This document shows positions 1 to 10,700 of a DNA stretch of 64,000 bases, piece after piece. Position 1 is the first letter of the stretch, and every line of letters begins with the position of its first letter. This DNA comes from Megalonaias nervosa (Eukaryota; Mollusca; Bivalvia; Unionida; Unionidae), in assembly GCA_016617855.1 (NCBI GenBank), contig JAECUM010003209.1, positions 1-64,000 on the forward strand, in the 5' to 3' direction. The translations under genes were made by a program, and so were the position numbers. The notes under the pieces were generated by a model. The model did no database searches. It was not told the origin of the DNA and saw only the letters and a program-made list of their open reading frames with translations.

Positions 1-31
1 CCACCTCTTCACCACGTGGTGACAGTAATTT

Positions 32-331
32 TTATGTTGTAGCTATCATAGCTCGTTCTGTTTCTGCTGTTGGTGCGATATCTGATATTGCTCGTTTTAT
101 TTCTGCGGTTGACGCAACACCTTTGGTGTCGCCTTGAATTTTATCAGCAATTTTTTGTCCTACTGTGGTGCCTGCCGCAGATGCGGTTCCCACCACAAAA
201 GCTTTACCTGCGTCAAGCGCAATTGGTGCTACTTTACGCGCAATTCCCGGTATTTTCTCCATCATCTTTGTAAATATATTTCCAAAAAGTCCACCTACAA
301 TTCTTCCTCGATAAACTTTTTTTTGTCTCAT
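32..331 (-). CDS. Small virion-type protein of endogenous virus block 1a
   Basis: This is an uninterrupted 99-residue frame starting at the ATG at 331. The N-terminus is basic (MRQKKVYRGR) and is followed by a glycine-rich segment (IVGGLFGNIF), an amphipathic helix (about residues 22-45) and an Ala/Thr-rich tail. Small basic plus GG-rich proteins of this form sit next to the major capsid gene in Polinton/adintovirus-like elements and are compared with adenovirus minor or core peptides; that link is from family knowledge, not from a search. It lies downstream of the minor-capsid remnant on the same strand, which is the equivalent place to the 28047 gene of block 2. The major capsid gene would be expected to the left of the window. 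Function is inferred only. It is one of the few unbroken viral frames here. Confidence 0.5.
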   Translation of the reverse strand: MRQKKVYRGRIVGGLFGNIFTKMMEKIPGIARKVAPIALDAGKAFVVGTASAAGTTVGQKIADKIQGDTKGVASTAEIKRAISDIAPTAETERAMIATT

Positions 332-391
332 CGTTGTTATTAAATTAGGTTTACATAATGTACGCCGATGACTACGAAGTCGATAGCGAAG

Positions 392-1121
392 CTATTGCGT
401 GCGTAGGTGTAAATAATACGTGACAATTTCGTTGTTAAGATCTATTTGTCGTCCTGATTGATCTGTTAGTTGCATACTTATGTCTGTGATATGATTTTCA
501 GGAGTAATCGGATAGTATACTATTTGTCGAGGAGTAATTTGCATCAGTGAACCAGGCGGGACATCTGGTGAAAAACTATAGATTGTTTGTCCGCGACTTC
601 CCTTGGCTGTGTAAGACTCTAATGCAATAGAACAATTGATCAAAATTTGTATTTACTTCTGTTATGTTAACTGGAAGATCTCTGTCATATGAAACACTTT
701 GCTCTGCAACACTGCCATACTGTCAACGATTAAATCCTAGCAACCATGCGATTTTAGTCGCTGGTGAAAAATCGATTATCAAATTATTTTTTAGTGTGAT
801 TCTGGCTCGTAGCGTATTATAGTTTGGAGTTAATTCAAAATTGTCTGCGGCAGTGCCGATTAGTTCTCTTATTGTTTTGTTGAGATCAGTTACATTATAC
901 GCCCCCTGTGATATTTTGACTGATACCCAAACACCAGAATTAAATGTAAATTAGTCATTGACGTTTGTTTTTACATTTGCCATGGAATGCCATACCGTAG
1001 CAGAAATCAATCCGATTTCGTACTGGCTATCAGGATCTAGTATTATTGGCGGATTATAGTAGACAGAAAAGTTTGCTCTGTTTCTTGTTTGTGACGAGTC
1101 AAGTAATAGTGTTGTTGACAT
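392..1121 (-). pseudogene. Minor capsid (penton-like) protein remnant, block 1a
   Basis: The frame starts at the ATG at 1121, immediately after the stop codon of the upstream gene (stop and start abut with no spacer). It runs to 392 but has in-frame stops at 951-953 (TAA) and 723-725 (TGA) and a frame change near 645-660. The last 83 codons are open and show SFSPDVPPG, LTDQSGRQIDL and a terminal YYLHLR. That ending is characteristic, as I recall it, of minor capsid or penton-like proteins in Polinton-like elements of cnidarians and arthropods. The N-terminal part contains YEIGLISATVWHSM and FELTPNYNTLRA, consistent with a beta-rich virion protein. It lies in a minus-strand virion cluster between the coiled-coil gene and the small virion protein. 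The family call is moderately confident; broken status is certain. Confidence 0.55.
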
Positions 1122-2098
1122 TTATATAAGATCGTTATGTACAATTTCATACTCGTCTGCTATCAGTAATTTACTCGATCTAAGATTATCTAATATGTCC
1201 ACGATCTCGCAGTCGATTTCAGTACCTGTATTACCTACTTCTTTTGATGATACTAATAAGATAAGTCGGTCAACCAGTTCGGCGTTTGATGTAAAAACTT
1301 TAACACCAAAACCGAGTCTCTGATTAACTACATTTTTGTCACGTTATCTTTCATTTCCTCCAAGCACGGCGTAAAAACTGATTTTATACGGGTTTTTACG
1401 ATGTTGATATTGTTTTGCAGTAACAAGTACAACTGATGCAATTACTCCACTATGCATTTTACCAAAATTTTTCAACAAATACGGATCTTCAGGATCGTAT
1501 CCTAAAATTTGAAACGCTCCTTTTCCTTCTTCAATGATTTTATCTAATATTCCAGTAAACTTTGTGTAATCATCCCCTGTCCATTCCCTTATGTTTTGAA
1601 TATCATCATCAATCCCTAAACTTTTAACATGAAACTCGATAAAATCTTCACATTCAATATCAGTAATATCTTCCTTCGCTACACTTGTTAATTTTTCAAA
1701 ATCTTTTTTTTTCGCAATTATTTCAGCAAATTCTCTCACACGTTCAGCAGGTACATCAACATCTTTTTGTCTGTTAATGTAATCAGTTACCTCTTGTATT
1801 TTACTTTTTTCTTCCACTGTTTCAGCAATTTTTTCAACTGTTTCCTCCGCCTGTGCTTCATGTTCTTTTAACTGCCCTAACAAACCTTTTTCTTGTAATT
1901 TTTTTAGTTCCTCTGGAGATAATGCTGATATTTCTGGTAGATTGCCAAGTACTGCTTCGGTAACAGGTTTAAAAAATTTTGTGGTTTTTTCTTCTGCAGC
2001 ACGTTGTCCTCGACGTTCCTCTTCCACTTTTTTCTTAAAAGCAGCTGAGATCCAATAAATTTCTTTAGTAAATCAATTTTTTGTTGATGTTTGTCCAT
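1122..2098 (-). pseudogene. Coiled-coil virion-module protein remnant, block 1a
   Basis: The start is the ATG at 2098 (MDKHQQKIDLLKKFIGSQ). A frame change lies near 2028-2045, because the next open segment (1344-2027) begins in another frame with EEERRGQRAAEEKTTKFF. A TAA at 1344-1346 interrupts the frame, which then stays open in the same phase (VNQRLGFGVKVF) to a TAA at 1122-1124. Residues 60-110 are rich in Glu, Lys and Gln (AQAEETVEKIAETVEEK) and should form a coiled coil. The upstream TATAAAAAATAAACAATG places a TATA-like string only a few bases before the ATG. Proteins with this N-terminus neighbour the packaging ATPase in related elements; the role is unknown, possibly scaffold-like. 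A block 2 counterpart may lie at 27143-27960. Confidence 0.5.
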
Positions 2099-2168
2099 TG
2101 TTTATTTTTTATACGCGATATAAAATTCATCTACAGATATGTGTCGATACAACAACTAAACATTTTAG

Positions 2169-2246
2169 CTGGATCACGTGCTAGTTTATCAAATAAAAAG
2201 AGACTGAGCTGGATCACGTGCTAGTTTATAAAATAAAAAGAGACTG
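2169..2246. repeat. 40-bp tandem duplication inside the ATPase gene end
   Basis: Two near-identical units lie head to tail (2169-2208 and 2209-2246), both containing gctggatcacgtgctagttt. The only visible difference is a c/a change at the end of the ctagttta string. Because 40 is not a multiple of three, the duplication shifts the frame of the ATPase C-terminus: KLARDPA is encoded once in each copy. Slipped-strand duplication is the simple explanation. Confidence 0.85.
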
Positions 2247-2849
2247 TATTTGTCTTTGGTTGCTTGATGATATAATTCAATAAATTTTTCTTTTGTTACG
2301 TCACCACATTGCTCGTTTGCAATATTTCTCACATCAACATTATCTAGCCCTGGAAATAATATAAAACATCCCGTATTTCGCCTAATAAATCTGTCGACGT
2401 TATAAAAACCTTGCGCCAGATAAATCGAATTACATTTTTTGTTACGCGATGATGAAAAATACGACTTAATCTTATTCATCTCCTCGTTATTTAGTGGAAT
2501 ATCGTCAAATACAATTATTTATTTTATGCTCGGACGAATCAAGTTCGTTGACAGGGATTAATTCCTCTGGTTGTTTTATCAAAAATATATCATCGCCAGC
2601 GTCAAGCTCATCACGAAGTTTATCGTTGTATTCGCGTAATAACTCGTATTTGACTTGTTGCGGATTAATTTTGTAAATATATGCCTTATCGTAATTAAAC
2701 TTATCGTTGTGTAAGAGATTTAGCACAAGGTTTGTTTTGCCAGAGCCTGCACGATCAACAATAAGATAATGACAATCTGGAAGTTCGTTATTATGTTTCT
2801 GTTTGATTAATCGTTCGGTGTCAAAATTTAATATCGTTGACTTCGCCAT
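2189..2849 (-). pseudogene. Packaging ATPase (FtsK/HerA-A32-like) remnant, block 1a
   Basis: The frame starts at the ATG at 2849 (MAKSTILNFDTERL). A Walker A-like loop AGSGKTN is at about residues 34-40, followed by LVLNLL. The first frame ends at 2505. One base out of phase, the sequence continues with FDDIPLNNEE, a hydrophobic strand plus two acidic residues typical of Walker B, then SIYLAQGFYNVDRFIRRNTGC, which fits the sensor region of viral genome-packaging ATPases. A 40-bp tandem duplication breaks the C-terminus. Gene length (about 220-240 residues) fits compact A32-like ATPases. The first residues of the loop differ from the usual GPTGSGKT. It is transcribed divergently from the fibre-like gene, with 38 bp between start codons. 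The call is strong; the gene is not intact. Confidence 0.75.
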
Positions 2850-2887
2850 TGTTGTTATACAATTTTATGTTATATAATTTACATAAT
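2850..2887. promoter_or_regulatory. Compact divergent promoter candidate, block 1a
   Basis: Only 38 bp separate the ATG of the minus-strand ATPase (2849) from the ATG of the plus-strand fibre-like gene (2888). The interval is AT-rich and contains ttatataatt, a TATA-like string usable in either direction. Both genes would have leaders of a few tens of bases at most. No transcript evidence is available. Confidence 0.4.
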
Positions 2888-4160
2888 ATGGCCTATTACA
2901 CAAAGTATGGAACAGCACTTACAGGATCTGTTTTCGCTGACGAACCAATAATAACTGATACGTCATCGCTAGTCCAAAAAACCGGCGACACAATGAAAGA
3001 AAACTTATTTATGTCAAATCAACGAGTTCTAGGATTAGAAACAAATTATCCGCCAATAAAAGTTGTTGATACACAAGCTGTTAGTTATGCACAACTAAAA
3101 TCCGTCGACAATAATAAACTATCACTGACAGGAGGAACTTTAAGCGGTAACTTGGATATGTCAGGAAAAAAGATTGTAGGCTTGGAAATCGCATATCCTC
3201 CAAAAAACTTAGATCAAACCCAAGCGGTAAGTTATTTACAGTTGAAGTATGTTGATAATAGCAAGCTTGATAAAACTGGTGGAACTGTTCCAGGTAATAT
3301 TAACATGTCAAGTAAAAAAATTTATTGGGTTGGAAACCGAGTATCTACCAGCAAATTTTGATAGCACACAAGCGGTGAGTTATACGCAACTAAAATCCGT
3401 TGACGATAACAAACTTAACAATGCCGGCGACACAATGACAGGTAACCTTGTAATGAGCAATAACTCAAAAATAACTGGATTACCAACAACTTCACTAACA
3501 CCAGCTAATGAGACTGATGCTATTAGTTACGCTCAGTTGAAAGAAGAACTCACCCCGTATTTTAAACGAGCCGGTGGACCAATATCAGGTAACATAAATA
3601 TTAGAGACAAAAAAATAACAACAACATATGTTCCAGTTAACCATAATGATCTAACGAATAATGCGTACGTTGACAGTGTATCTGGTGGTGGTATAAAACG
3701 AACCAAAAACAATGTTAGGTATATTCCAACACTTTTTAAGGCAACTGATAACCGAGTTGGGTTTGAGGTAAGTGCATCATCATATTATCCTGAAAATTAC
3801 CCTCATTACGCTTTCTCTGATAGACAAGAATGGACTATTAACGGAGAAGTTGAAAACTTTTGGATCAAAATTAAATGTCCCATTGAAGTTGCTATTTGGC
3901 AATTTCATTTGCGAGGTCGATTAAACTCCAGTGTTGGTCGAATTTATAATTGGCTATTGGAAGGATCAAACAATGATATCGACTGAGTAATATTATACAG
4001 TACAACAGACACTTATATTTCAATAACACAATATTTTACGATTCCGACAGAAAATACTGTCAACAAGTACTTGTATTTCCGAGTTTATGTTATCGCTGCT
4101 GAATATCCGTTTCCAGGATTGGCAGCATTTCAAATATACACACTTGATGATCAGATTTAA
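2888..4160 (+). pseudogene. Fibre-like repeat protein with C-terminal beta-domain, block 1a
   Basis: The start is the ATG at 2888 (MAYYTKYGTAL). The body has four to five copies of a unit of about 45 residues, each with the pattern GGT-x-x-GN-(L/I)-x-MS-x-K-K-I, then GLE-x-x-PP, then TQAVSY-x-QLK-V-x-x-x-KL. Such repeats resemble trimeric shaft repeats of phage and viral fibres. After about residue 250 comes a non-repeated region (YAFSDRQEWTINGE, FWIKIKCPIEVAIWQFHLRG) that looks like a galactose-binding or discoidin-type beta-sandwich. There is a frame change near 3325-3350 and an in-frame TGA at 3984-3986; the same phase then stays open to the TAA at 4158-4160. A host-attachment role is inferred from architecture only. 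It opens the plus-strand cluster. Confidence 0.6.
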
Positions 4161-4178
4161 TCTAAGGTTGTAAAATAA

Positions 4179-5477
4179 ATGTCACAATTATTTACAATCA
4201 TTGCGAGTGAATTTTATAATCATATTTTTAACCCTAAAATAAATGTTGGAGACGAATCACTATCAGCACGTGTGATAAATACTAGGAAAAATGTTTCAAT
4301 TCCAATGATAAACTCTCCATTGTCAGAAGAAGAAAAAATTTTTATTCTCGTTATGCATATGCGAGGACCACAACTATTTGAAGCAATAAAAGAATTTGAT
4401 ATTATAGACAGTTACTGTAATCCTGATGATTGTATAGAAGAAAATAAACAAATTGGAATCCTGTTAAAAAAATATTGCTCGAGCTTAATTTTGAAAATCT
4501 AGATTTGATAATAAAATCAAACTTAATAAAACAAACCCAGCTTATGGTGAAGGAGTAAAGGAAAAAGAACGAGTAAACGATAGCCATGATGACCTCGACA
4601 AACTAGCGAAATCTAAGATAATAGGAATAAAAAGGAACAAGAAGTTATACAATAGATTCTCAAACGAAAATTTTTTAGACATCTCGGCATGTACTACTAC
4701 GACAAGGAAACCCTAGTTAAAATTGCTAGAATGACGCCGGATACAGAGTTAATTATAAAAGCGTACTCAAACACACTTCTACCAATGATGCGTAAAAACA
4801 CCACAGAATTTAATCCGATTATTGTTCACAAATCTCTAGCGATAATCAAAGATTTTGACAATGAAATTAGTAATCTTAGCGATGATGAGCGAGAGAAGTT
4901 TTTTGAGGAAGTCAATCGAACAACATTTGGTGTAGGGATTGGTTCTTATTACGACACAGGTGAAGAACATGATGTTCCACTTCCAACACTCCAACGCTCT
5001 AGACAATTGTCATTACGAAATTATTACAATGAAGTCGAGAAAATGTTCACAAAACAATACGAAAAATTATGGCTTAGAGTAAATACTTTTACTCAAATTT
5101 ACTTTCTTGGACAAAAATCACTCCAAAAATTAATGCTGATAAATTTCGTAGTCGCATATGCAATTATCATACAATATCCTGTCATCAAAAATTTTACTTT
5201 GAATCAAATAAGCTTGGTACTTGGGTTTATTGATGAAACAGAAAGAGAGTACAGTAATTTGGTGAATGAAACAGATTTTTATGAACGTGAAGTAGAAAAC
5301 ACGTTTGATTCCTACAGTTGGTTAAAGAAAAATGAGGTATTGACAGATGAACGATATAAGGATACTTCGTCTGATGTTTATGACAAGTACAGAGATTTTA
5401 TAGCTGATCCTAATAATAATAAGTTTCGTGAATTTTATGATTCGATTGTTGGTGGTAGAGTTTTTAATATTGTATAA
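4179..5477 (+). pseudogene. Unrecognised viral-block protein, frame-broken, block 1a
   Basis: Two main open segments (4179-4502 and 4689-5477) are joined by sequence that stays protein-like in other phases (QTQLMVKE near 4540, then KSKIIGIKRNKKLYNRF near 4610-4660). I read it as one gene of about 430 codons broken by at least two frame changes. The first is at a run of seven A (4466-4472). The second half is alpha-helical and acidic (DFDNEISNLSDDEREKFFEE, LNQISLVLGFIDETEREYSN) with no membrane segment or recognisable motif. It starts 18 bp after the fibre gene and ends 23 bp before the membrane-protein gene, so it belongs to the same plus-strand cluster. Two separate genes remain possible. 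Confidence 0.5.
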
Positions 5478-5500
5478 AAATTGTAAGCAACTACTGTATA

Positions 5501-5991
5501 ATGAAAAAGCAGATCTTTGATTTTAATCATATTTCAGATGAAATTCCCAAACAAGATGTTAACGCTCTAATGCAATATTACAGATATTATCATAAAAACC
5601 TCTGGTGTGTAAAACAATGTTACAAGTATTACAGTAGAATACTTCGAGTAATATCATATTTACCACTGCTCACGACAAGCTCTCCTATAATTTCAAGTGG
5701 CGCATCGTTAAATCCGTTTTTGTTAATAATATCATGTGTTGGTGTTTCTCTTTCAATGGCGTGTAAGAAAATTGAACCTCGTCTTGAAACCACAAAAAAA
5801 AAAAATGCTTGTAAAACAGCTAGTATCACTTATAAAAATTACTTGAACAGATACGATCTTATTTGCGAGGAGTAAAATATGATATGGACGACTTAATACG
5901 CGAGTTCCGTATTATTGACACTATGTTAACAGATATTCTGCCAATGAGAGTTAACAAGTACGAAAATAATTATCATAAAGCATGGCTGTAA
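5501..5991 (+). pseudogene. Small two-helix membrane protein, block 1a
   Basis: The start is the ATG at 5501, preceded by a TATAATG string. The 124-codon frame has a charged N-terminus rich in aromatic residues (YYRYYHKNLWCVKQCYKYY), then two hydrophobic stretches at about residues 45-62 and 65-85 (ISYLPLLTTSSPIIS, LNPFLLIISCVGVSL), then a basic tail (KKIEPRLETTKKKNACK). It stops at 5873-5875, but another phase continues in style (FRIIDTMLTDILPMRVNKYE) to the TAA at 5989-5991, so one frame change near 5870 truncated it. Small proteins with a central hydrophobic hairpin and a C-terminal D-x-x-x-x-D-x-x-P motif recur in related elements; the function is unknown. Confidence 0.5.
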
Positions 5992-6077
5992 CAGTAGTAT
6001 ATATAATCTTGCGTAAATTCCAGGTAGTTATTGATTTCCAGCTATACTTTGCACTGCGACAGCTGTTCCAGCAGATT

Positions 6078-6192
6078 TATTTTGGTCCACACACTACAGT
6101 CTATTTAGTGACAATAATTTCTAGATTCACACTACATTTTATTTTCTAAACGTGTGTGAATTTATTTTAGATCCACACACTACAGTTTATTC
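6078..6192. repeat. Direct and inverted repeats after block 1a
   Basis: The string tccacacactacagt occurs at 6086-6100 and 6172-6186, 86 bp apart, each preceded by a ttatttt tract. Between them lie a partial copy (attcacactaca, 6125-6136) and an inverted copy (gtgtgtgaat). This lies just beyond the last viral gene and may belong to the virus terminal region. Confidence 0.55.
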
Positions 6193-6320
6193 AATAATAT
6201 TTTTAGTAATAGGTGATGAAATTCTTTTTAAAAAAAAGAACGGACTTACCTGCTCACATACAGATCCACTTGTTAAATGAACACGGAGAAAAATTTTGCC
6301 TGCCTTTTATAGTGTTATTC

Positions 6321-6605
6321 TGGAATTCCCATTACGTAATCTTTGAAATTTCCATTACGTACTTTCTAGAATGTTCTTTGGTATTTCCATTACGTAATCT
6401 TTAGAATTTCCATTATGTAATCTTTGAAATTTCCATTACGTAATTTTCCAGAATGTTCTTTGGAATTTCCATTACGTAATTTCTTGGAATTTCCGCGATC
6501 TTTTACCTGAGAAAGTTATATATGTTCTGGAAATTCCATGATGAGTCATTCTGGAATTTCCGTGATCTTTTACCTGACAGAGTTATATATGTTCTGGAAA
6601 TACGT
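6321..6605. repeat. Tandem array of GGAATTTCC and TTACGTAA palindromes
   Basis: Short units alternate a GGAATTTCC-like string with TTACGTAA. TTACGTAA is exact at 6332-6339, 6390-6397, 6436-6443 and 6472-6479, with variants near 6354 and at 6413-6420. GGAATTTCC is exact at 6462-6470, 6486-6494 and 6553-6561, with its reverse complement at 6529-6537. The second half is a two-copy repeat of about 67 bp containing gatcttttacctga and agttatatatgttctggaaa. The motifs match known consensus types for Rel/NF-kB and bZIP (PAR/C/EBP) factors. Regulatory activity is inference. Confidence 0.7.
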
Positions 6606-7540
6606 ATAGGTGAGAAAACAAGTGTTTCTAGATCAGAGACCCCTTATTTTGTCAGAAAGGTAAAGTCATCATCGGAGCTAAAGAAAATGTCATCATAGAT
6701 GTGTTTTGAAGGGGGAAGGGGTCTCTGAGCTAGAACCCTGGTTTTCCTTTACTACTGAAAAACGATAGGAATCATGTCAACCGAATGTTTTCGCCTATCG
6801 AAAATGACGTTGGAGCTCTCATGCAAAAACGACGGATTACTCAACAAAGAAATCCTTTAAACGATTTCTCCTCACCAATCGCTCTCCAGAATTGTTCCCC
6901 TGGCAGAAAGCATACTTGTATGAAATTGTTACAAACTGTATACAAATGACGCCGAACCCCTGCCCATTATGTTACTAAGACTAGAGAAAAGAAAAACAAC
7001 CATTAAATGACTTTTCCTGAACAATCACGTAACACAACCTGACCAAATTTGAGATAAAGCATGCTGGCATGAATATCGTTTCGTTTGATACAAATATTGC
7101 CAATTTGTCATCTAACTGGTCACTGCTCCTAAAAGAGAAATTCCTATATTCGACTTCACCTTGAAAATTGTTGAGCAGAATTTTACACAATTTTTACGGA
7201 AAGCCCATTTGCATGAATGCCTTTCAACTGCATACAAATGATGCTAGTCTACCATTAAATATTTTTATAGATAAGAAGACCAGGAAAACCTTCAAAGAAA
7301 TCATCGCAACAAATCAACAAAATTTGAATAAATTTTAGGGAAAGAATCCTTCTAACCCATATTACATTGTTAACTGCTCTTGCTTTTAACTATTGGGCAC
7401 CTGTCATCTATGTGACCGATCCCAGTCCCCACTTTGACCTCTTCTTCTAAATTAACATCTATCAAATGTACTTTAAAGTTCATAAATTTAATGTCTCTAA
7501 GTAGAATGAAAATCTCGAGTATTATAAAAGCATTTGAGTT
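6606..7540. other. No gene seen
   Basis: AT-rich unique-looking sequence. Frames are short and without recognisable motifs. The strings gagacccctta (6638) and gggtctctgag (6719) form an imperfect inverted pair about 80 bp apart. Confidence 0.5.
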
Positions 7541-7546
7541 TGTAAG

Positions 7547-7780
7547 TTTCAAATAAATAAATAAACAAATAAATAAACAAATAAATAAATAAATAAAAAG
7601 AAGAATATAAATCTTCTTCCGAAATATTTTTGTAACTTTCACAGATCTTGAATTTTGACACGCTACTAAATAAATAAATCAATCAATCAATAAATGAAAT
7701 CAAATAAAATAAAATGAAGATATATAAATCTTCTTCGGAAAGAGTTCTGTAACTTTCATAGATCTTTAATTTTGAATGGT
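7547..7780. repeat. AAAT microsatellite with duplicated flank
   Basis: Runs of aaat/aaac units at 7547-7596 and 7668-7712 are each followed by a related block of about 65 bp (from about 7598 and from about 7712) sharing tataaatcttcttc, gtaactttca and agatct. The arrangement is two copies of microsatellite plus unique flank. Confidence 0.7.
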
Positions 7781-7789
7781 TTCTTTTAG

Positions 7790-10700
7790 CGTCTTTTCAC
7801 TAAATATTTTTGGGTGAAAATAGATACTAATCAGATTATTGCTTTTTTAAGAGACCATTTCTTCAAATTAATTACTAATTGTAAGGGTGCAAATTTCTGT
7901 CGATCTATAAAGAACACATTAATTTGGGCAGGTGAACGATCAATTAGATTTATGGGGACAGGTGCGTGTTCAAATCTCTATATTGCAAGGAGTTTTAATA
8001 TCTGTCGCGAGAGGAAGTGATTCTTAATTAGGCCTTCGTTTATTTAACAGTCAGACAGACTGGAAGGAGAGGGTTGACTTCGATCTTTGCATCGAAAATG
8101 TCAGAGTTGAAATTGTCCAGAATCAGTATTTGGAAATCTAGAGGTCAGGCGGACCAAAATTTTGGCGCCTAGTTATAAAAGGCGGGAAAGATATTTAATC
8201 CGGATTGGTTACGCTAAATAAGGGGCGTGTTTCCCACACGAAAATTCTTAGTTTTAATATGCCCCACCGCAAAATTTAGTCAGTCTACGTTTTTCTGCAA
8301 GAGAAAAATTTAGGAGACTCCGAGTTTGAATTTAGAAGAAATTCTCTCGTAAAACAATTATCCAAGGGACCAGATGTCTGGAAAGTCGACGGACAATTTT
8401 GGCGGTAGAAGCGAGCAAAGCTTGAAAGCACAAGGTATTTGTGTCAGTCTCATGTAATCCATTGATACCAGTATAACGATTTGCTTGAATTTATTTGCTT
8501 ATATTTGCATGAATTTATTTGTTTAAATTTGTAGATCAATTTTCTTGATATGAGTACAAATGTGTTGAGTTCATCTATCTGAATCCGTACAATGATCTTC
8601 TTTATATAAGTTTGACGAATTGTTTGAATTTGTCGTCTTGATCACTACAGGAATAGGTATTCTAAGAATTTCATGCCTTACCTTAGTTGATATGAGTTAT
8701 GAGAATCCGTGTGAATTCACCGACCTTAGATGATTTCACGTATGATAAAGACTTGAGTGCGAATTGACTGAAATTAACGTTGTTAAACCATGAAGTGAGA
8801 TTTCATGTATGCTAAAGACTTGAATGTGTGTGTTCGCTGAAAATAGCGTAGTTAAGCCATGTAATGAATTTCATTCATTCACTTGTGTAATTGAGACGAG
8901 AATGGAACTGTTATGTCTCGTGTGATGATAATGTGAGTCAGGTTGAAATAGCCGTTAGGAAGTACATTAATCTTATGAAACTAGGTTTGTTTATGGTCTG
9001 CCATGTTTGGCTTGACCAGATAGCCTTTGGTATCTGTTTGAATTCCGATGGGACGATATCTGACATAGCGAGAGGGGAGTAATGATCCATTCCTAGTAGG
9101 ATAGCTGACAGGAGATTTAGGTTGCTTCTCTGTTTATTTTGAAAGGGGAAATAGCTCCGCTGACATATCCACGTACCTACTTATCCAAGTATCTACGTAT
9201 CTACGTACTTACGTATCCACCTACCCACACAAAGTTCGAGGGCCGAAAGAGGCGAGACAATAGAGAGTTTGGGGAAGAAAAAAGTGGAAAGGACCAAGAA
9301 GACCAGCCACAGTGAAGTTGGAATGAACCGGAAATAAGCAGGTTATGAAGTTGTACAAGGCAATGACTTCGATTGTTCACTCGATTCTATGATGAATCAA
9401 TTCTATCATTTAAAACAGATTGGCTATTTATATAAGTATATTTGTTTTTGAAATTCGGTGAATGATTTATTTCAAAAGGAAGTGTATCTTCCTAATGTAA
9501 TGCATTATCACAGTTGTTTATGTAATTGATTAAATTGTTATCTTTCATGTACTGGGGCTCGTGTCATTCTGTTTTATATATCTGCTCAGATTTCTTTTTA
9601 TTCCACCTATAAGTTTCACACTTTATATTACTATTTACTCGATCCGGGCAACAACACCGAGGGCGATCACCCTCTAGATAACGACAACCCAATAAAGCGG
9701 ACACCTTGTAAGAACGTACAATCCGTCAATCAAATCAACCAAACCCCCCCCCACACACACACACACACAAACTAATGTTACGGCACCTATAATTCTGAAG
9801 AAGTTTATGACCCAAGAATATTTTGATTTTGAAAGCTCAATGTGAGAACTATTTACTTAAAATATAAGAGAAACCGATTGAGATGAACAATTTAATAAGC
9901 GTGTAAACTTGGCAAACAAATCTTCTTACTGTACTTCTGGAATGAAGCATTTTAATTTTTACATTTTTAAATTTAAACTCCGCTTGAGGTCTCGCAACTT
10001 AACAGGGAATACTACGTTGAAATTATTCTCTGCATACCGTTGCTTTATGTTCTCTACTTGTTTTTACAAGATGGGTCATTTCTTCTCTGAAAATGATGGT
10101 CAAGAAAGAAGAGCTGAAGATATCGCCAAATAAGAAACTTAGATCTTCAAAAGAACCTCTAATACAATTGAAGCAAGAGTTCTAAAACACATTTATATTT
10201 TCACAGACCTTGTCGTTAACTCATCCAGAGCCGATGGCAAAGTTTGCGGGTTCGTCGCTATGCGACGTCAAGCACAATTATTTACCAGAACTGAATATTA
10301 TATTATCTTTTTTAAAGAAAAGTGAATGTGCCAGCTTATATCGACTTCATCTGGCTTTGAATAATAATCGAGTACCTTGGCATCTGATTGGCTGTGTTTG
10401 TGACTAATGTAAAGGCTGTAATTTTAAAGTTTATCCTGGTACTCGATACACGGAAGATACTTAAAATACAGAGTTGATGATCAGCAGATGAGTTATTGTA
10501 TGCAACCAAGAGTGATAAGTACATTTTTTGGCTTGCAATTATAAACCATCAATCGCAAAGTTAACTTTCTAAAAGAATAGTTCTAATACTCGAGTGTACG
10601 AGTAATTGTACGCGTTTGATTCTCAAAGTAATTTCATTTTTAAAAATCTGAGATTTTAGCAACTTTGTTAAAAGCATAGTTTATTCTGTAATAAGTAATT

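Noticed and set aside
4466..4472. Run of seven A as a programmed -1 frameshift site
   Set aside because: A further frame change is needed downstream and neighbouring genes carry unrelated stops, so decay or read error is simpler.
8174..8188. TATA-box promoter (gttataaaaggcggg)
   Set aside because: No gene or LTR structure could be attached to it.
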